Assembly (NCBI GenBank): GCA_025350365.1
Contig: JANXXY010000335.1
Span: 1 to 14,253 of the forward strand
Direction of reading: 5' to 3'
Length of the DNA: 14,253 nt
From: Bacteroidales bacterium
GTDB lineage: Bacteria; Bacteroidota; Bacteroidia; Bacteroidales; JAAUTT01
Made by a program: the position numbers and the translations under genes. Shown one piece after another: positions 13,218 to 14,253 of the stretch. Every line of letters begins with the position of its first letter. Positions within the stretch are counted from its first letter, which is position 1. The notes beneath the pieces were generated by a model. The model saw only the letters and a program-made list of their open reading frames with translations, was not told the origin of the DNA and searched no databases.

Positions 13218-14159
13218 TTACAAATCGCTTTTTTCAGAATGTTGAAGAGAGCTAACGTTCTGAAGGCTTACTTTTAATTTATCAGGTTTTATTCTTAAAA
13301 AAAGATTAATTCCCAAAGGTTCTTTATCAACCTCAATTATGTGCCTGTGAATCCCTGCTTTAACCGCCAACTGCCTTAATTGCTGGCTAGTCCGGTGTAT
13401 AAGATACCATTGGCAAATTATTTCCATTACCTTTCTTGTTGGGTTTAACGGGGAAAAATTTCCGATAATCATTTCCCCATCTTTTTTCAGGTTATTTTTA
13501 TATCTGTTCAATAAGCCTGTAAATATACGGTCATTTAAATAATCGAACAAGCCGGCGCTCCATATCAAATCATATTTTTTATCGGGTGCAAAACGAAGCA
13601 CATTCATTCGAACAAAATTGATTTTGCTCAGAAATTTCTTGTTTTTATCAGATGCATAATCAATTGCACGCTGGTCAATATCCAATAAATCGAATGTTAC
13701 GTCTGCATCCGGTTTTTTACATAAAAATTCGTGTACATCGGTAGCAGGACCACTCCCGAGAATTAATACCTGGAGAGCCCCTGATTTTCTGAAACAAAGT
13801 TGTTGCATGGTTTTTACAAAATATGTTTTTCTGTTTCTTACCGCACTTGCAGCTTCAAGTGAATGATAATATTTATCCCATTTATAGTACCTTACATCCT
13901 CGGATATATATTTTTTGTATATCTTTTCAATTAACAAATAGTCACCGGCGTATCCAAATGGTTTTACAAATCCATGACCCAATAATGTACTTTGATCCAG
14001 CATAGGTGTAGCTAAATCTCTGAAAAGTTGTTCGTCCTCCTCATTTTTGATGCTTTCAACTAATTTATTGATAATAGGATATTCACTTTCGTCAGGTCCC
14101 ATTTTTTCAATAATAGTCATCAAATCAAACAGCTTTTTGTTCATCGTTAATCTTTCCAT
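13218..14159 (-). CDS. Class I SAM-dependent methyltransferase with N-terminal GYAGDY-type region
   Basis: The 313-residue soluble protein has an N-terminal helical region (1-125) and a Rossmann-type methyltransferase domain (about 128-290). SAM-binding motif I is VLILGSGPATD (131-141). The acidic residue after strand 2 lies in LLDIDQRAIDYA (158-169), motif III-like MNVLRF is at 185-190, and motif IV-like YDLIWSAGLFDYL at 196-208. EMIIGNFS (229-236) is the following strand. The block VKPFGYAGDYLLIEKIY at 65-81 is shared, from memory, with a family annotated as extracellular-factor 3-hydroxypalmitate methyl ester biosynthesis proteins. That name should not be taken as a proven activity here. 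The start may be ATG 14159 (A-rich leader) or the internal ATG at 14144, preceded by GGAAAG. It is a single gene, ended by the hairpin at 13144-13198. The substrate is unknown. Confidence 0.8.
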   Translation of the reverse strand: MERLTMNKKLFDLMTIIEKMGPDESEYPIINKLVESIKNEEDEQLFRDLATPMLDQSTLLGHGFVKPFGYAGDYLLIEKIYKKYISEDVRYYKWDKYYHSLEAASAVRNRKTYFVKTMQQLCFRKSGALQVLILGSGPATDVHEFLCKKPDADVTFDLLDIDQRAIDYASDKNKKFLSKINFVRMNVLRFAPDKKYDLIWSAGLFDYLNDRIFTGLLNRYKNNLKKDGEMIIGNFSPLNPTRKVMEIICQWYLIHRTSQQLRQLAVKAGIHRHIIEVDKEPLGINLFLRIKPDKLKVSLQNVSSLQHSEKSDL

Positions 14160-14199
14160 AATGTTTTTGTTTTAAAATTTATTTATAAATATAATATAC

Positions 14200-14207
14200 T
14201 AAAGTTA
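14200..14207 (-). promoter_or_regulatory. Possible -7 element of the methyltransferase gene
   Basis: On the - strand this reads TAACTTTA, one mismatch from TAnnTTTG. It lies about 40 bases upstream of the ATG in very AT-rich DNA, where such matches arise easily. Confidence 0.25.
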
Positions 14208-14253
14208 TTATTCAATTGTCATTCAATATCTTAATAATTTTATTGTTTAATTT

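Overview
The window reads as chromosomal DNA of a Bacteroidota bacterium, probably an anaerobic or facultative member of the Bacteroidales/Marinilabiliales type. Reasons: AT-rich composition; exact matches to the Bacteroidota -7 promoter element TAnnTTTG in front of several genes; mostly absent Shine-Dalgarno (SD) sites; a TonB-dependent receptor with the phylum's characteristic long N-terminus; and short palindromic repeats of kinds common in this phylum. There is no sign of phage, a transposase, CRISPR or an RNA gene. Taxonomy and all family names come from motif recognition, not from a database search.

Left part (1-4052, + strand): a palindromic repeat and a promoter precede etfB, etfA and a long 568-residue acyl-CoA dehydrogenase, closed by a terminator. 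The EtfB carries the loop typical of electron-bifurcating ETFs, so the three genes may form an NADH-linked acyl-CoA dehydrogenase/ETF complex. A 32-codon open frame exactly fills the unusual 120-base gap between etfB and etfA.

Middle-left (4053-5313, + strand): two tandem paralogous genes for about 150-residue proteins of unrecognised family. Each has a strong SD site, and they are separated by a textbook terminator. They are the least explained genes of the window.

Middle (5333-8731): a cystathionine gamma-lyase/synthase family enzyme (-), a secreted YD-repeat-like protein (-), and, divergent from it, a small GHKL ATPase-domain protein (+) of a type I associate from memory with [FeFe]-hydrogenase loci. 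A short open frame overlaps the ATPase start by ATGA.

Right part (8950-14159, all - strand): the proline-catabolism enzyme L-glutamate gamma-semialdehyde dehydrogenase, a BtuB-like TonB-dependent outer-membrane receptor, and a class I SAM methyltransferase. Two copies of one roughly 100-base terminal-inverted-repeat element lie in opposite orientations at 6571-6666 and 10719-10825, flanking the YD, ATPase and dehydrogenase genes. Apart from the etf-acd operon the genes look like separate transcription units, so this is mostly a core-metabolism region with a few uncharacterised genes.
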